A stretch of 64,000 bases of DNA from Microthrixaceae bacterium (GTDB lineage: Bacteria > Actinomycetota > Acidimicrobiia > Acidimicrobiales > Microtrichaceae): positions 393,690 to 457,689 of the forward strand of contig JAMLGK010000001.1 of assembly GCA_023957995.1 (NCBI GenBank), written 5' to 3'. Positions 26,117-34,032 of this stretch are shown here, one piece after another. Numbering within the stretch: the stretch's first letter is position 1; each line of letters opens with the position of its first letter. Under the pieces are notes generated by a model. The model saw nothing but the letters and a program-made list of their open reading frames with translations, did no database searches and was not told the DNA's origin. The translations under genes and the position numbers were made by a program.

Positions 26117-29100
26117 TCAGGCTACGTCGAGCAACTTCGTGGCTTGACCCGAGCTCGCGTTGTTGCCCCCGGACCCACCGGATCCGATCGTCACCTGGGT
26201 GCCGAGATCGCCGGCGAAGGTGATCGAGCCAGTGCCGGTGCTGAGCATCGCGATGCTCGGGCCACCCGCACCGCCGCCACCGTTACCACCGGTGCCGCCG
26301 TTGCCACCGCCGCCGCCGCCACCGCCGCCGCCCGACGAAGCGTTGCAGCAGGTGCCGGCAGCACCGTTACCGCCGCTGGCGCCGTTGGCATTGGGGGCAC
26401 CACCGGATCCGCCGGAACCCGGGGACCCGGTCACGTTGTCTGCCTTGGCACCGTTGCCGCCCTTGCCCCCGGACCCACCGGGTGCACCTGCCTGGCCGTT
26501 GCCGCCGTTGCCACCATTGCCGCCGTCCGCTGTGCTCAGGGTGGTGTCGGCGTCGATCGAGACCGTGGAGTTGTTGCTGTAGATGGCGAACGAACCGCCG
26601 CCGCTGGTGCCGCCGGTACCGCCGCCGCCGCCCTGGCCACCGCCGCCGCCCTTGCCACCTGCGCCGCCGCCGGTCCATTGACCTGCACACCAGAAGCCGT
26701 CACAGGCACGGCCGCCGCCGCCGCCACCACCGCCGCCGCCGCCGTTGCCACCACCGGTGCCACTGCTGCCGTTGGTGGGTGAGTAGACGTCAGCGAAGTT
26801 CGCTGTTCCGGGGCTGCCGGTGTTGCCCGAGGATCCGTTGGGACCCTTGGCACCGCCGGCCGCACCGCCACCGCTGTAGTTGCTGTTGGAGGTGCAGTTG
26901 TTGCAGCCCCCGCCTCCGCCGGCACCGCCGTTGGCGCCGTTGGCGCCGGCGTTGCCTTCGCCACTACCGCCGTTGCCTCCGGCGTTGGCGCCGGTGCCAC
27001 CACCGGTCGCTCCGGAGGGGACGCTGTGCTGGCCACCATTGCCGCCGTTGGCGCCATTCGATCCGGGAGTGAGGGCACCACTGGGAGTGGTGCCTGCAAC
27101 ACCGGAGTTGCCTGCGGCAGCCGCGATATTCGAATTCTCTATCTCTAGGGTCGAGCCGGTGGCGCGCACGCCATAGGCGCTGGCACCCGCCCCGACCGGG
27201 GAACCACTGTTGATCGTGAGGTCTGCCAGGGTCGCTCCTGCCGACGCCCCGTCGGCGAGCACGCCGGTACCGTTGCCGGTCACGGTCGTCGTTCCGGTTC
27301 GGCCGTCGAAGTCGTTCTCGTAGCCACCGCGCACGGTCACGTCACCGTTGAGGGTGAAACCGCCGTAGGAGCCACTCGACACCTGGACGACGCCCTTGCC
27401 TGCAGCGTTGGCGTTCGCCACGCCCTGGCCGATCGTGGCGCAGGGCGAGCCGAGCAATCCACAGGCTCCGCTGTCGGCCCCGCCGGAGGAATCCACGAAC
27501 ACCGTGTCGCCGGCGATGCCATCGACTCCGTCACAGTCACTGTCGGTGCCGTCGTCATCGAGCGGATCGGGGGCGCCGGGGTAGGTGTCCTGTTCGCTGT
27601 CGTCACAGTCGGTCGGCGGGGAGAACCCGTCGCCGTCGTTGTCCTGCACCACGTTGATGCTGACCGAGGCGGTGTCGGATGCGCCGTCGTCATCGGTGAC
27701 GGTCAGGGTCGCGGTGAAGGTCCCATCGGTGGTGTAGGTGTGCGTGGGAGCCGCTGCGGTCGACGTGGTGCCGTCACCGAAGTTCCACATCACCGAGGCG
27801 ATCGATCCGTCGGGGTCGTTCGAACCCGACGAGTCGAAGTCCACATCCAGCGGATAGGCACCGGTCTGGGGGTTGGCCGAGATCGCCGCTGTCGGGGCCT
27901 GGTTGGGCACCACCGAGACGGTGACCGATGTGGTGTCCGAATCGCCGTCATCGTCGGTCACGGTGAGCGACACCCCGAAGGTGCCGGTCGAGTTGAACAC
28001 GTGGTCGGGACTGACCGCCGAGCTGGTCGCGCCGTCAGCGAAGTCCCAGTCGTAGCTGACGATCGTGCCGTCGGCATCACTCGAACCGCTTCCGTCGAAC
28101 GCCACCGAGGTCCCCACCTTGGCGGTCAGCGGAGTGGCCGTGGCCGATGCCGTTGGGGCCTGGTTCGGGGTGACGGTGATGGTCAACGAGTCGGTATCGG
28201 TCGCACCGTCGTCATCGGTGACGGTGAGGCTGACCGTGTAGGTACCCGGATCGGTGTAGGTGTGCGTTGGCGCTGGCGAAGCCGAGGTATCTCCGTCGCC
28301 GTAGTCCCACACCACAGATGTGACCGAGCCGTCAGGATCGCTCGAACCACTGGAGTCGAAGCTCACCACGAGGTCCTCGGGACCCGATGTCGGGGTCGCA
28401 TCTGCTACCGCGGTCGGTGCCACGTTGGGCACACCGACGTTGATCGTCACGAGGTCGGTGCCGGTCGCACCGTCATCGTCGGTCACGGTCAGCTCGGCGG
28501 TGTAGACCCCCGCAGTCGCGTAGGTGTGTGCCGGCGCAACGTCGGCGGAGCTGTCACCGTCACCGAAGTCCCACGAATAGGAGACGATCGTGCCATCGGA
28601 GTCCGAAGAGGCGTTTCCACCGAAGAACACCTCGAGCGGCGCGTGTCCGGAGGTGGGCGTCGCCTGCACGTCCGCGAGCGGGGCGACGTTGTCGGCCACC
28701 GAGATCGCGAGGGTTGTCGAGTCCGTGGCTCCGAGGTCATCGGTGACCGTGAGGGTGACGGTGTAGGAACCCTCGATGGTGAAGGTGTTCTGGGCCGTAG
28801 CGCCGCTGGCGGTGTTGCCGTCTCCGAAGTCCCACTCGTGCGAGACCACGGTGCCGTCGACATCCGAGGAGGTCGAGCCGTCGAAGTTCACGGTCAGCGG
28901 GGTCTTGCCGGACGTGGCATCGGCCTGCGCGACCGCGGTCGGCGCCTGATTGGCATTGACCGTGATGTTGATCGAGTCGGACGTGACAGCGCCGAGATCG
29001 TCGGTCGCCGTGACGGTCGCGGCGTAGGTACCCACAGCGGCGTAGACGTGGGTCGGATCTGCGTCGGTCGAGGTGTTTCCGTCTCCGAAGTCCCATTCGA

Positions 29101-29557
29101 CACTGGCGATCGTGCCGTCGGAATCAGCGGCGTTGGATGTGAAGTTCACCGTGAGAGGAGCGAGGCCGCTGGTGACGTCAGCCGCGGGCGCGACCGTCGG
29201 GGGCTGGTTCCCCGGAGTCACCGTGATGTCGACGGTCTCGGTGTCGGTCAGCCCCTGGTCATCTGTGACGGTCAGCACCACCGTGTAGACGCCTTCGGCC
29301 ACGTACACGTGGCTGAACTCGTCGAGGGTCGAGGTGTCACCGTCGCCGAGGTCCCACTCATAGGAGACGATCGAGCCGTTGTCGGTGCTCGAGAGCGCCG
29401 AGAACTCGACCTCGAGGCCGGGAGTCCCAGTGGTGACGGAGGCGTCTATCACCGCCACCGGAGGCCAGTTCGTCGGCGTGGTCGGAGGGGTGCAAGCACC
29501 CGCTACCAACACAGCAGCGCCAAAAATGCACAGCAGAGCAAAGGACCTAGCACGCAT
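26117..29557 (-). CDS. Large exported protein: seven PKD domains, metal-binding motif, beta-helix, glycine-rich tail
   Basis: This 1146-residue protein begins with a signal sequence (MRARSFALLCIFGAAVLVAGAC) whose Cys22 could be a lipoprotein anchor, though the lipobox is not ideal. Seven PKD domains of about 86 residues, each with a WDFGDG-type core, span residues 31-635. A MopE-like DNDGDGFSPPTDCDD metal-binding stretch (about 636-680) leads into a right-handed beta-helix-like region (about 690-830). Residues 830-1120 are extremely Gly/Asn/Ala rich with GGNGG and GGGGG runs, recalling PE_PGRS proteins but with PKD instead of PE. AGGGAG lies 6 nt before the ATG. A role in surface adhesion is inferred from the domains only. 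Confidence 0.85.
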   Translation of the reverse strand: MRARSFALLCIFGAAVLVAGACTPPTTPTNWPPVAVIDASVTTGTPGLEVEFSALSSTDNGSIVSYEWDLGDGDTSTLDEFSHVYVAEGVYTVVLTVTDDQGLTDTETVDITVTPGNQPPTVAPAADVTSGLAPLTVNFTSNAADSDGTIASVEWDFGDGNTSTDADPTHVYAAVGTYAATVTATDDLGAVTSDSINITVNANQAPTAVAQADATSGKTPLTVNFDGSTSSDVDGTVVSHEWDFGDGNTASGATAQNTFTIEGSYTVTLTVTDDLGATDSTTLAISVADNVAPLADVQATPTSGHAPLEVFFGGNASSDSDGTIVSYSWDFGDGDSSADVAPAHTYATAGVYTAELTVTDDDGATGTDLVTINVGVPNVAPTAVADATPTSGPEDLVVSFDSSGSSDPDGSVTSVVWDYGDGDTSASPAPTHTYTDPGTYTVSLTVTDDDGATDTDSLTITVTPNQAPTASATATPLTAKVGTSVAFDGSGSSDADGTIVSYDWDFADGATSSAVSPDHVFNSTGTFGVSLTVTDDDGDSDTTSVTVSVVPNQAPTAAISANPQTGAYPLDVDFDSSGSNDPDGSIASVMWNFGDGTTSTAAAPTHTYTTDGTFTATLTVTDDDGASDTASVSINVVQDNDGDGFSPPTDCDDSEQDTYPGAPDPLDDDGTDSDCDGVDGIAGDTVFVDSSGGADSGACGLLGSPCATIGQGVANANAAGKGVVQVSSGSYGGFTLNGDVTVRGGYENDFDGRTGTTTVTGNGTGVLADGASAGATLADLTINSGSPVGAGASAYGVRATGSTLEIENSNIAAAAGNSGVAGTTPSGALTPGSNGANGGNGGQHSVPSGATGGGTGANAGGNGGSGEGNAGANGANGGAGGGGGCNNCTSNSNYSGGGAAGGAKGPNGSSGNTGSPGTANFADVYSPTNGSSGTGGGNGGGGGGGGGGGRACDGFWCAGQWTGGGAGGKGGGGGQGGGGGTGGTSGGGSFAIYSNNSTVSIDADTTLSTADGGNGGNGGNGQAGAPGGSGGKGGNGAKADNVTGSPGSGGSGGAPNANGASGGNGAAGTCCNASSGGGGGGGGGGNGGTGGNGGGGAGGPSIAMLSTGTGSITFAGDLGTQVTIGSGGSGGNNASSGQATKLLDVA
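26250..27060. repeat. Low-complexity glycine-rich coding repeat
   Basis: The DNA coding the C-terminal tail is built from degenerate GCCGCC/ACCGCC triplet runs that specify Gly-Gly-Asn and poly-Gly on the minus strand. It is prone to slippage and to misassembly. Confidence 0.85.
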
Positions 29558-29577
29558 CGCGTATCTCCCTGATTCAC

Positions 29578-29595
29578 GCCCCTTCGCCTTGGGGC
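29578..29595. other. Small hairpin in the leader of the PKD-protein gene
   Basis: GCCCC and GGGGC arms flank an 8-nt loop, 21-38 nt upstream of the ATG. No known riboswitch class was recognised. The rest of the interval up to 29763 shows no gene. Confidence 0.3.
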
Positions 29596-29763
29596 TGTGA
29601 CAAATGTCTAGTGGCTCCGGATACGCGGGGCAAGCAATCCGCCCAGACGAGGGGGCCCCCAGCGCTCAGGTGATGTTCAAGGACGACCAGATGATTGTTG
29701 GCTCGACTGGCAACCCTTGGTGGCCGGACCATGCGCTCGGCGCAGGTTGTGCGAGGTGGACCG

Positions 29764-30225
29764 TCACTCCGACCTTGTCGCGATCACACCGTTGATCGCA
29801 GCCACCGAGTCAGAACGGAACACCCCCGCCATGCGTAGCTCTGTTGTTCCTGGTTCGGCGTTGGTCGCGGCGATCGTCGCCGTTTCCGCCGACCGGGCGA
29901 CCAGAGCCACCAGACCGAGGGGAAAGAACAGGATGGCAACAAGAACCGCCCAGACGGGCACTGTTTGACGTTCCAGGGTGACCACCCCGCCACCGCCCCC
30001 GCGCAGGGAGGTCGCCTTCAGACCCGCCAGAGCTAGTTGCAGGTCGGCGAGCACCTCACCGGGTTCACCCCGAACCAGCGCTGTCTGAGGTGCCAAAATG
30101 CGGGCGCCGGCGCCACCCTGGACCGACCTCACGACAGCCCAGACAACAAACACCGCCACGGCGGCAAACACCACAACGATCAGCCACTCGTTGCCTGAGA
30201 ACACGCTCTCCAAACTCCCTCTCAC
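29764..30225 (-). CDS. Small two-helix membrane protein, unknown
   Basis: This predicted protein of about 153 residues has two membrane helices (WLIVVVFAAVAVFVVWAVV near the start and VPWAVLVAILFFPLGLVALVA-like near residue 100) with a cytoplasmic stretch between them containing a GGGGG run. I recognise no family. The start is uncertain: GTG at 30225 fits the first helix but has no clear ribosome site, and the frame is open further upstream. Third codon positions are noticeably less G/C-biased than in neighbouring genes, suggesting later acquisition. No neighbour gives a functional hint. Confidence 0.55.
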   Translation of the reverse strand: MRGSLESVFSGNEWLIVVVFAAVAVFVVWAVVRSVQGGAGARILAPQTALVRGEPGEVLADLQLALAGLKATSLRGGGGGVVTLERQTVPVWAVLVAILFFPLGLVALVARSAETATIAATNAEPGTTELRMAGVFRSDSVAAINGVIATRSE

Positions 30226-30595
30226 CGATTGCGAGCACACCGTACTTCGCTCGGAGGTGACGTTGACCGGCAGCCAGAGCATCCGTTCCCGCGAGTACAC
30301 AGACAGCGGCAAGGATCGGTAGCTGGTGGTCCTCGAGGTCGATTACCCCGGCCAGTCGTTCCACAGCTATCAAGCCGGCGGTGCCGCACTGTGCTGGCAA
30401 CCGGCCCGGGTGAGAACCTCATGAGGCGCATTGCGGGGACAGAAGTTCGCAGAACCCACTGGCCCACGCGGGACCCGGGGCAGGGGGTCCCTCCCGTGGG
30501 TCAACTGCTTCGATGTACCAGGACTTCGAGTGCTGCCCGGTCCGGTCGTTGCCGTAGCCACACGGCTACATCGGCGCGATTGCAGGGCGATTCAC
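30226..30595. other. 370-bp stretch without a convincing gene
   Basis: No tRNA, small RNA family or gene with good codon bias was recognised. An open frame on the minus strand (30065-30400, TTG start) overlaps the membrane-protein gene and has weak codon bias, so I left it out. The stretch contains one strong inverted repeat (30463-30500). Confidence 0.5.
30463..30500. terminator. Strong imperfect hairpin downstream of rel
   Basis: Arms CCCACG...GGGACCC and GGGTCCC...CGTGGG pair across a short loop, with a 1-nt versus 3-nt internal bulge. The hairpin lies about 96 nt downstream of the rel stop and could terminate the secD-secF-rel transcript. There is no T-run. Confidence 0.4.
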
Positions 30596-32806
30596 CTATT
30601 GAGCCGACCCCGGAAGCACCCGATATGCGTCGTAGACGCTGTCGATGGTCCGCAGTCTGTTGAGGAGCGTCTCCAGGTGCGAGGCATCGCCCAACTCGAA
30701 CTCGAAGCGCATCGTGGCGACGCGATCGGGACCGGCATGGCTCGTGCAGTGCACGATGTTGACTCGGTGCTCCGAGAGCACTGCGATCGCCTCCTGCAGC
30801 AGCTTGGGGCGGTCGAGTGCCCTCACCTCGACCAGAGCCACGAAGTCGCCGGTCTGGTCGGTGTCCCAGTCGACCTTCACGATCCGTTCGCCCTGTCCCT
30901 CCGAGAGCGACACGGCGTTGGAGCAATCCGAACGGTGCACCGACACGCCGCGGCCCCGGGTGATGAACCCGACGATCTCGTCGCCCGGAACCGGCGTGCA
31001 GCAGCGCGCCATGCGCACGAGCATGTCGTCGAACCCCTCGACGTGGACTCCAACAGAGGTGCCGCGACGGCGCCCCGGCGAGATGATGGGGCTGGCGACC
31101 ACGTCCTCGCGTTCGTCTCCGGCGCTGCGCAGGAGGTTGGCCACGCGCTGGGCCACCGACTCGGCAGACACGTGCCCCTCGCCCACCGCGGTGAGCAGGG
31201 CGTCGTTGTCGGTGTACTTGAGCTGCTGGGCCACCTCCTCGATGGCGTTGCCGGCCATCACCTTGTTGGAGGGCAGCCCCGCCTTGCGCAGCTCCTTCTG
31301 GAGGGCCTCGGTGCCGGATTCGAGCGCATCCTCACGCCGTTCACGTGAGAACCACTGGCGGATCTTGGAGGCCGAGGAGCGGCTGGCGACGAACTTCAAC
31401 CAGTCCTGGCTCGGACCGGCACCCTCCACCTTGGAGGTGAAGATCTCCACGGTGTCGCCCACGGCCAACTTGTGGTCGAGGGGCACCAGACGACCACCAA
31501 CGCGGGCCCCGATGCACCTGTGTCCAACCTCGGTGTGGATCGAATACGCGAAGTCGACCGGCGTCGCGTCGGCGGGCAGCGTGACCACGTCTCCGTTGGG
31601 AGTGAACACGAAGACCTCGTCCTGTTCGAGGTCGATCTTCAGGTTCGCCATGAACTCACCCGGATCGGTCATCTCCTCCTGCCAGTCGACCATCCGCGAG
31701 AGCCAGGAAACGTCCTCGGACTGCCCCTCCTTGTAGTTGAAGTGCGCAGCCACCCCCCACTCCGCACGGTTGTGCATCTCGCGGGTGCGAATCTGCACCT
31801 CCACCACGCGACCCTTGGGGCCGACCACCGTGGTGTGCAGCGACTGGTAGAGGTTGAACTTGGGCATCGCCACGTAGTCCTTGAAGCGACCGGCCACGGG
31901 TGCCCACAGCGAATGGATCGTGCCCAGCGCGGCGTAGCAGTCCTTGGTCGACTCCACCACGACGCGAACGCCTATGAGGTCGAAGATCTCCTCGAACTCC
32001 CGCCCCTTGAGCACCATCTTCTCGTAGATCGACCAGAGGTTCTTCGACCGTCCGGTCACCTCGGCCTTGATACCCATCTCCCGGAGGCGGGAGGTGACCT
32101 CCACCAGTACGTCCTGGGTGTACACCTCACGGCTGGGAGTCCGCTCCGCGACCATCTGGTCGACCTCGGCGAACATCGCAGGGTTGAGGGCCGCGAAGCA
32201 CAGGTCCTCCAGCTGCTGCTTCATCTCCTGCATCCCCAGGCGGTGGGCCAGGGGGGCATAGATGTCGAGGGTCTCCTGCGCGGTGCGGTTCTGCTTCACG
32301 GTGGGCAGTGCGGCGAGGGTCCGCATGTTGTGCAGGCGATCCGCGAGCTTGATGACCAGTACCCGGATGTCCTTGGCCATGGCCACGAGCATCTTGCGCA
32401 TGGTCGCGGCCTGTTGGTCCTCCTTGGAATCGAAGGCGATGCGCTCGAGCTTGGTCACCCCGTCGACGATGGCCGCGACCTCACCACCGAAGCGGTCCTC
32501 CACCTCTGCGAGGGTGAGTCCGGTGTCCTCCACCGCATCGTGCAGCAGCGCGGCCGAGATGGTCGTGTCGTCCATCCCGTAGCTGGCCACGATCGAGGCG
32601 ACCGCCAGTGGATGGGTTATGTAGGGCTCCCCGGAACGCCTCAGCTGGCCCTCGTGGCACTTGGCAGCCAGTTCGTAGGCGCCCGAGATGTGCTCGGTGG
32701 GTCTTTTGGGGTGGCGTCTGCGGTATTCCTCGACGATGCCCTGCAGTTCCATCGCCTCGGGAAGCGTGTGGCGCCTCCAGGGAAGAACTCGGGTCATCGT
32801 GGGCAT
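30596..32806 (-). CDS. rel: Bifunctional (p)ppGpp synthetase/hydrolase Rel
   Basis: This 736-residue stringent-response enzyme makes and degrades (p)ppGpp. The HD hydrolase domain is intact (HPLAVASIVASYGMDD, then ALLHDAVEDTG with the HDxxED motif). The synthetase domain includes GRSKNLWSIYEKM and RFKDYVAMPKFNLYQSLH. TGS (VFVFTPNGDVVTLPA), helical/zinc-finger (ARCCTPVPGDEIVGFITRGRG) and C-terminal ACT domains follow. This is the long single-copy Rel of actinobacteria. The apt gene usually found before it is missing. It sits 19 nt after secF, but a TAGCTT box 6 nt before the ATG suggests its own leaderless promoter. Confidence 0.97.
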   Translation of the reverse strand: MPTMTRVLPWRRHTLPEAMELQGIVEEYRRRHPKRPTEHISGAYELAAKCHEGQLRRSGEPYITHPLAVASIVASYGMDDTTISAALLHDAVEDTGLTLAEVEDRFGGEVAAIVDGVTKLERIAFDSKEDQQAATMRKMLVAMAKDIRVLVIKLADRLHNMRTLAALPTVKQNRTAQETLDIYAPLAHRLGMQEMKQQLEDLCFAALNPAMFAEVDQMVAERTPSREVYTQDVLVEVTSRLREMGIKAEVTGRSKNLWSIYEKMVLKGREFEEIFDLIGVRVVVESTKDCYAALGTIHSLWAPVAGRFKDYVAMPKFNLYQSLHTTVVGPKGRVVEVQIRTREMHNRAEWGVAAHFNYKEGQSEDVSWLSRMVDWQEEMTDPGEFMANLKIDLEQDEVFVFTPNGDVVTLPADATPVDFAYSIHTEVGHRCIGARVGGRLVPLDHKLAVGDTVEIFTSKVEGAGPSQDWLKFVASRSSASKIRQWFSRERREDALESGTEALQKELRKAGLPSNKVMAGNAIEEVAQQLKYTDNDALLTAVGEGHVSAESVAQRVANLLRSAGDEREDVVASPIISPGRRRGTSVGVHVEGFDDMLVRMARCCTPVPGDEIVGFITRGRGVSVHRSDCSNAVSLSEGQGERIVKVDWDTDQTGDFVALVEVRALDRPKLLQEAIAVLSEHRVNIVHCTSHAGPDRVATMRFEFELGDASHLETLLNRLRTIDSVYDAYRVLPGSAQ

Positions 32807-32812
32807 GTACCC

Positions 32813-32818
32813 AAGCTA
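32813..32818 (-). promoter_or_regulatory. -10 box, leaderless promoter of rel
   Basis: TAGCTT ends 6 nt before the rel ATG at 32806 and lies in the short interval after secF. No ribosome site is visible. Confidence 0.5.
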
Positions 32819-32825
32819 CAGCGAG

Positions 32826-34031
32826 TCAGCGCCTCTTCTTCTTGCGCGGCCGCGGTGGATGGCCCCGGTGCGTCAGGGGCTGGCCGGTCCTGGGCGCTGC
32901 CTTGTCGCCTCCCGGCGATCCCGTGTCCGCCACAGAATTCGCGATGGTCGCGGGCGTCGCCGGCTTGGACTCCGATCCGACGCCGTACCAAGCGGTGTCG
33001 GACACGTCCACCCCCTTGGCCGCCATGCGGGATCGGACCTCGCGCCAACGGCCTTCGCGTTCCTTGAGCGCCGTCGTCAACGGCGATGCCACGAACATCG
33101 ACGAGTAGGTACCCAGAACCAGGCCGATCAGCAGGGCCAGCGAGAAATCGGCCAGGGCCTGCTGACCGAAGATCAGCTTGCCCACGATCAGCATCGAGAT
33201 GATGGGCAGCACGGTCGTGATGCTCGTGTTGACCGAACGCATGGCCACCTGGTTGAGCGAACGCCGCATGACCGCGGTGTAGGTGTAGCGCCCGGTGCGC
33301 AGGAGTCTGTCCCCGTTCTCCTGCACGCGGTCGTACACCACGATGGTGTCGTACAGGGAGAACCCGAGGATCGTCAGGAACGAGATGACCGTCGCCGGGG
33401 TGATGGTGAGCTGGAACAGCGCGAAGACCCCGAGGGTGATGACGATGTCGTGAACCACGGCCACCAGAGCTGCGAAGGCCATGCGGGCCTCCATGCTCCA
33501 CGTGATGTACACCGCCACGAGCGCCATGAACACGATGAGCGACTTCCCGGCCTGCCTGGAGATGTCGTCACCCCACGACGGACCCACGGTGTTGACGGTC
33601 ACCTCTCCGGATTCGAGGCCGGCCGCGTCCGCGAAGGCCACCGCTGCGTCGGCACCCTCCTGCACACTCTGGGCGCCACCGGTGACACGGACGATCCTGT
33701 CTCCGTCGACCGTCGTGGCCTCTTGGACCTCCCCACCCTCGATGCCCTTGTCCGCGAGCACTTCGAGCGCCTGCTCGGCGGTGAAGTCCTGCGACGGAAT
33801 CTCCCACACCGACCCGCCTTCGAAGTCGATCGACAGCTTGAGTCCCATCGTGAACAGGAGCACGACCGACGCAACCACGAGAAGCAACGAGGCCACACCC
33901 GTGAAACGGAACAACCTCGGGAAGTTGATGTCGCTCGAGTCCCGGTAGAGCTGCTTCAGCAGGCCCATCTTCTTGCCGCCGATGGGCCCCGGAACATCAG
34001 AACCTCCGGTATCGGTATCAGTCGAAGACAT
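32826..34031 (-). CDS. secF: Protein translocase subunit SecF
   Basis: This 401-residue RND-type membrane protein works with SecD to pull exported proteins across the membrane using the proton gradient. The first membrane helix is near residues 45-65, then the periplasmic DFEGGSVWEI and VTVNTVGPSWG segments, five further helices (including SFLTILGFSLYDTIVVYDRV with the conserved D/R motif) and GTYSSMFVASPL. A hydrophilic basic tail of about 80 residues ending in a Lys/Arg run extends the C-terminus. It starts 1 nt after the secD stop. Confidence 0.95.
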   Translation of the reverse strand: MSSTDTDTGGSDVPGPIGGKKMGLLKQLYRDSSDINFPRLFRFTGVASLLLVVASVVLLFTMGLKLSIDFEGGSVWEIPSQDFTAEQALEVLADKGIEGGEVQEATTVDGDRIVRVTGGAQSVQEGADAAVAFADAAGLESGEVTVNTVGPSWGDDISRQAGKSLIVFMALVAVYITWSMEARMAFAALVAVVHDIVITLGVFALFQLTITPATVISFLTILGFSLYDTIVVYDRVQENGDRLLRTGRYTYTAVMRRSLNQVAMRSVNTSITTVLPIISMLIVGKLIFGQQALADFSLALLIGLVLGTYSSMFVASPLTTALKEREGRWREVRSRMAAKGVDVSDTAWYGVGSESKPATPATIANSVADTGSPGGDKAAPRTGQPLTHRGHPPRPRKKKRR

Positions 34032-34032
34032 C

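Noticed and set aside
26144..27100. Repeated DNA that could look like a CRISPR or variable-number array
   Set aside because: There is no constant repeat with unique spacers. It is a triplet-level low-complexity glycine-coding stretch in frame with a gene.
27740..29572. A 610-codon plus-strand frame with repeating Val/Gly-Asp-Arg composition
   Set aside because: It is the antisense of the seven PKD repeats; its periodicity simply follows theirs.
30065..30400. A minus-strand open frame with some coding look upstream of the small membrane protein
   Set aside because: It uses a TTG start, has weak codon bias, no domain, and overlaps the better candidate in another frame.
30401..30595. A tRNA, SRP RNA or other structured RNA gene around the strong hairpin
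   Set aside because: No TPsiC-type GTTCGA signature, cloverleaf or SRP GGAAGG loop could be found.
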